This document shows, one piece after another, positions 61,039 through 64,000 of a stretch of DNA of 64,000 nucleotides. Source of the stretch: Dyadobacter sp. CY347 (GTDB taxonomy: Bacteria; Bacteroidota; Bacteroidia; Cytophagales; Spirosomataceae); NCBI RefSeq assembly GCF_021502655.1, contig NZ_JAKFFT010000007.1, positions 372,001-436,000 of the forward strand. Direction: 5' to 3'. The notes under the pieces were generated by a model. It searched no databases. It was not told where the DNA came from and saw nothing but the letters and a program-made list of their open reading frames with translations. The position numbers were made by a program, and so were the translations under genes. The first letter of the stretch is position 1; every line of letters begins with the position of its first letter.

Positions 61039-61060
61039 GTTTTGTCTCAAACCACATTGG

Positions 61061-61651
61061 ATGAAAACAGTCATTATAAAATACAACGCAGGCAATGTAC
61101 AGTCGGTCATGTACGCCCTCGACCGCATTGGCGCAAGTTACCTGTACACGGACGACGAGGAAGAAATCCGTTCGGCGGACAAAGTCATTTTTCCGGGCGT
61201 AGGAGAGGCCAGCACGACGATGAATTACCTTCGCAAAGTGGGGCTCGACAAAGTCATCCCAACATTAAAACAACCTTTCTTAGGCACATGCATTGGTATG
61301 CAGCTGATGTGCCGGTTTTCGGAGGAAAATAACACCGAATGCATGGGGATTTTTGATGTGGACGTGAAACGTTTTCCTGCAACGCCCGGCCTAAAAGTGC
61401 CGCATATGGGCTGGAATAACATTACCGGCTATCAGACGGCGCTAACCACCGGTTTGCCGGATAATGCTTATGTTTACTTCGTGCATAGTTACGCCGCGCC
61501 GGTTTGCGAGTACACTGTGGCAAGCTGCGAATATGTGCTGCCGTTCAGCGCAATATTGCATAAGGATAATTTTTATGCAGCCCAGTTTCATTGCGAAATC
61601 AGCGGTGACGCCGGACAGCAGATCCTGAAAAACTTTTTAGACATTGTTTAA
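61061..61651 (+). CDS. hisH: Imidazole glycerol phosphate synthase glutaminase subunit
   Basis: The ATG at 61061 gives 196 residues; the longer frame begins at a TTG within the terminator. FPGVGEAS (about 46-53), nucleophile in GTCIGMQLMC (Cys about 77) and the His-x-Glu in AAQFHCEIS near the C-terminus make a class I glutaminase. It delivers ammonia to HisF. The hisA ATG starts 10 bp after its stop. Confidence 0.95.
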   Translation: MKTVIIKYNAGNVQSVMYALDRIGASYLYTDDEEEIRSADKVIFPGVGEASTTMNYLRKVGLDKVIPTLKQPFLGTCIGMQLMCRFSEENNTECMGIFDVDVKRFPATPGLKVPHMGWNNITGYQTALTTGLPDNAYVYFVHSYAAPVCEYTVASCEYVLPFSAILHKDNFYAAQFHCEISGDAGQQILKNFLDIV

Positions 61652-61661
61652 ACCCTTTGAA

Positions 61662-62384
61662 ATGATTGAAATAATACCAGCCATTGACCTAATCGAGGGA
61701 AAGTGCGTGCGCCTTACCCAGGGTGATTACGGGCAAAAAACCATTTACAATGAAAACCCGCTCGAAGTAGCGATGCAGTTTCAGGATGCCGGATTGAAAC
61801 GGTTACACCTGGTGGATCTGGATGGGGCGAAAGCGAAGAAAGTGGTGAACTGGAAGGTTTTGGAGAAAATTGCTTCTAAAACTACGCTGCACGTTGATTT
61901 TGGCGGAGGCGTTCAGTCCGATGATGATCTGAAAGCGGTTTTTGAAAGTGGCGCCAAACAAGTTACCGGCGGAAGCATTGCCGTAAAGAATCCGGAGCTG
62001 TTTCTGAACTGGATTTCCGTTTATGGGGGAGAAAAGATCATTCTCGGAGCCGATGCGAAGAAAGAAAAAGTGGCAGTAAGCGGCTGGGAAGAGGGGACGG
62101 AGATCTGGGTTTATGATTTTGTAGAAAATTATGTTGATAAGGGTGTAAAATACACCATCAGCACGGATGTGGCGAAGGATGGTTTGCTGCAAGGCCCATC
62201 GTTTGACCTATATAAAAATTTGCAGGACAAATGCCCTGACCTGAAAATCATTGCCAGCGGTGGAATCAGCGGTTTGGAAGATGTGGAAAAGCTGGCTGAA
62301 ATGAACATTTACGGCGTGATCATCGGGAAAGCGATTTATGAAAACCGGATCAAACTGAGCGAATTACAGCGTTTTTTGAATTAA
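61662..62384 (+). CDS. hisA: ProFAR isomerase
   Basis: The ATG at 61662 gives 240 residues. It is a TIM barrel with the catalytic Asp in IIPAIDLIEGKCVRL (Asp8), a phosphate site near DFGGGV, and the second acid in the STDVAKDG segment (about 165-172). It converts ProFAR to PRFAR in histidine synthesis. It lies between hisH and hisF in one transcript. Confidence 0.95.
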   Translation: MIEIIPAIDLIEGKCVRLTQGDYGQKTIYNENPLEVAMQFQDAGLKRLHLVDLDGAKAKKVVNWKVLEKIASKTTLHVDFGGGVQSDDDLKAVFESGAKQVTGGSIAVKNPELFLNWISVYGGEKIILGADAKKEKVAVSGWEEGTEIWVYDFVENYVDKGVKYTISTDVAKDGLLQGPSFDLYKNLQDKCPDLKIIASGGISGLEDVEKLAEMNIYGVIIGKAIYENRIKLSELQRFLN

Positions 62385-62387
62385 AAT

Positions 62388-63161
62388 ATGCTAACAAAAC
62401 GAATCATTCCATGCCTTGACGTGAAGGACGGGCGGACTGTTAAAGGAGTCAATTTTGTAAATCTGCGCGATGCGGGCGATGCGGTCGAATTGGGCGCATT
62501 GTACGCAGCACATGGCGCGGATGAGCTTGTGTATCTGGATATTACAGCCACCGTTGACGGTCGTTCTACATTTATTGACCTGGTCAGAAAAGTGGCGCAT
62601 ACCATTAACATTCCATTTACGGTAGGCGGCGGGATTTCCTCAATAGCCGATGTTTCTGCGCTGCTGCATGCCGGGGCGGATAAGGTTTCCATCAACTCGG
62701 CTGCGGTGAAAAATCCGGATCTGATCAATGAACTGTCACTCGAATTTGGAAGTCAGTGCATTGTTGTGGCCATTGACACGCGTTACATCGAAACCGAAAA
62801 TGGCCGCGAGCACATTCTGCATACGCATGGCGGACGCAAACCAACCGAGCTCAGGACAATTCCCTGGGCGAAAGAGGTGGAAGACCGTGGTGCAGGCGAA
62901 ATTTTACTAACCTCGATGGACACCGATGGAACGAAGGCCGGTTTTGCGCTGGAACTTACGGCAACCATAAGTGGTAACGCAAACATTCCGGTGATCGCTT
63001 CGGGCGGAGCTGGGAATATGGAGCATTTTTATGATGTGTTTACCACCGGAAAAGCTGATGCGGGCCTTGCAGCGAGCATTTTCCACTTCCGGGAAATTGA
63101 CATTCCGGATCTGAAAAAATATCTTCACGACAAAAACCTTCCTATGCGCATGACGCGCTGA
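62388..63161 (+). CDS. hisF: Imidazole glycerol phosphate synthase cyclase subunit
   Basis: The 257-aa TIM-barrel protein has the catalytic Asp11 in [12 protein letters not shown] and the second Asp in [10 protein letters not shown] (about 130), with phosphate-binding GGGISS and ASGGAGN motifs. With HisH it closes the imidazole ring. It starts 3 bp after hisA. Confidence 0.96.
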   Translation: MLTKRIIPCLDVKDGRTVKGVNFVNLRDAGDAVELGALYAAHGADELVYLDITATVDGRSTFIDLVRKVAHTINIPFTVGGGISSIADVSALLHAGADKVSINSAAVKNPDLINELSLEFGSQCIVVAIDTRYIETENGREHILHTHGGRKPTELRTIPWAKEVEDRGAGEILLTSMDTDGTKAGFALELTATISGNANIPVIASGGAGNMEHFYDVFTTGKADAGLAASIFHFREIDIPDLKKYLHDKNLPMRMTR

Positions 63162-63245
63162 GGCGGGAGGTTTGTTAACTATTCCCGGCAACATTCTTTA
63201 AAATAGCCGGAAAGAATGCAACTTTGTCCAAATGACTAAACTACA

Positions 63246-63875
63246 ATGAGCGATACTTTTTCAACAATTGATTTCAATAAATCACCGGACGGGCTTATAC
63301 CGGCTATTATTCAGGATATCAACACCGGCAAAGTGCTGATGCTCGGCTATATGAGCCAGGAAGCGCTGGAAAAAACGAAGGAACTCGGGACCGTGACGTT
63401 TTTCAGCCGCAGCAAACAAAGGCTCTGGACAAAGGGCGAAACTTCCGGCAACTTCCTTTTTGTGAACGAGATAGCCGCTGATTGTGATGGGGATACGATC
63501 CTCATAAAAGCAACTCCGGCTGGCCCGACCTGCCATACCGGAGCGGATACATGCTTTGGGGAAAAAAATAGTCAGGATACCCGAATCGGGGAAGCATCTT
63601 TTCTCAACTACCTGCAAAAGGAAGTGATCCGGGAAAGAAAATTAAACCCCCTGGACGAGTCCTACACCAGCAGCCTGTTCCGTAAGGGAATCAATAAAAT
63701 TGCGCAGAAGGTCGGAGAAGAGGCGGTGGAAGTTGTGATAGAATCCAAAGATGATGATGCTGATCTTTTCAAAAATGAAGTGTCTGATTTGCTTTTTCAC
63801 CTTCTGGTCCTTTTGGAGCAAAAAAACATTGACTTAGATGAGGTAATTGGCGTACTTCGCAGCCGTCATCAATAA
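63246..63875 (+). CDS. hisIE: Bifunctional phosphoribosyl-AMP cyclohydrolase/phosphoribosyl-ATP pyrophosphatase
   Basis: The 209-aa protein has the HisI domain first (FFSRSKQRLWTKGETSGN, about 51-68; zinc site in DCDGD and GPTCHTG, about 78-100) and a HisE domain behind it (KIAQKVGEEAVEVVIESK, about 151-168). It carries out steps two and three of the pathway. It follows hisF with 84 bp in between. hisG, hisD, hisC and hisB are not in the window. Confidence 0.95.
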   Translation: MSDTFSTIDFNKSPDGLIPAIIQDINTGKVLMLGYMSQEALEKTKELGTVTFFSRSKQRLWTKGETSGNFLFVNEIAADCDGDTILIKATPAGPTCHTGADTCFGEKNSQDTRIGEASFLNYLQKEVIRERKLNPLDESYTSSLFRKGINKIAQKVGEEAVEVVIESKDDDADLFKNEVSDLLFHLLVLLEQKNIDLDEVIGVLRSRHQ

Positions 63876-63888
63876 AAATTAACTGCTT

Positions 63889-64000
63889 ATGAGATTAATA
63901 ATACGCCTGCTAATCAGTACGTTAGCAATTTTGCTTGCTGCTAATTTAATTCCGGGAGTTGTTGTTGCGAGCACAACCACGGCCATTATTGTGGCCATCG
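63889..64000 (+). CDS. Phage-holin-superfamily IV (YvlD-like) membrane protein (partial)
   Basis: Only the first ~37 codons are visible (MRLIIRLLISTLAILLAANL, then IPGVVVASTTTAIIVAI). A hydrophobic first helix with the conserved-looking NLIPGV fits the small four-helix YvlD family. The end lies beyond the window. It begins 13 bp after hisIE, so it may share the transcript. Confidence 0.6.
   Translation, partial: MRLIIRLLISTLAILLAANLIPGVVVASTTTAIIVAI

Noticed and set aside
1-64000. CRISPR array, insertion sequence or prophage
   Set aside because: No regularly spaced repeats, transposase, integrase or phage structural genes were seen on either strand.

Overview
The window reads as a chromosomal segment of a Bacteroidota organism, most likely Cytophagales/Spirosomaceae and Dyadobacter-like by recollection of its proteins (inference, no search was run). 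Supporting signs are a gliding-type ABC ATPase (GldA), a type IX secretion sorting domain, TonB-dependent receptors with carboxypeptidase-regulatory N-domains, DUF4249 lipoproteins, A-rich start contexts with few Shine-Dalgarno sites, and promoters of the TTG/TAnnTTTG type. No rRNA, CRISPR array, transposase or phage module was seen; there is one tRNA-Arg(ACG).

Layout. 1-8.7 kb (mostly minus): gldA (cut by the window edge), a DUF5009 acyltransferase-like membrane protein, a Spy/CpxP-like lipoprotein, a stand-alone nuoL-nuoM pair, a class C beta-lactamase-fold hydrolase and a T9SS-sorted protein. 8.7-13.6 kb: asnS, a PAP2-like membrane protein, an enoyl-CoA hydratase, tRNA-Arg and an AlbA_2/COG2865 ATP-binding protein. 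13.9-24 kb: an esterase, a lipoprotein, an SDR aldehyde reductase with its AraC regulator, a CrtI/retinol-saturase-type flavoenzyme, a chloroperoxidase-like hydrolase, an outer-membrane protein, and a PRISE-type reductase divergent from a Crp/Fnr regulator with two FNR-box palindromes between them. 23.9-26.3 kb: an AT-rich ImmA/IrrE plus DUF4411 (PIN-like) pair, then a structured RNA or leader with a terminator in front of an 80-aa orphan gene. 27-37.3 kb: GMC oxidoreductase with its gluconate-dehydrogenase-subunit-3 partner, an alpha/beta hydrolase, AraC, an ABM monooxygenase-like protein, a truncated acetyltransferase, a zinc alcohol dehydrogenase and a PaoABC-type molybdenum aldehyde oxidase. 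37.4-50.7 kb: GH15 glucoamylase-like enzyme, a TonB receptor/DUF4249 pair, DUF4180, an AraC-SDR pair divergent from a short UvrA paralogue, an orphan DUF4249, LytTR, and a Lys-rich 70-aa protein. 50.7-60.8 kb (minus): D-2-hydroxyacid dehydrogenase, M1 peptidase with HupE/UreJ, a TonB receptor with a surface beta-helix lipoprotein under PHO-box-like repeats, and an M14 carboxypeptidase. 60.9-64 kb: a histidine operon hisH-hisA-hisF-hisIE preceded by a His-rich leader peptide and an intrinsic terminator, then the start of a holin-like membrane protein.

How the genes work together. Much of the middle of the window concerns oxidation and reduction of aldehydes, alcohols and other carbonyls, with three AraC regulators and one Crp/Fnr regulator each beside its candidate targets. 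The strongest regulatory discoveries are the his leader-peptide attenuator (60893-61038), the four 11-bp-spaced heptamers in front of the 59-kb TonB receptor, the FNR boxes at 23172-23208, the 21-bp-period direct repeat at 46162-46196, and the structured element at 25906-26006.
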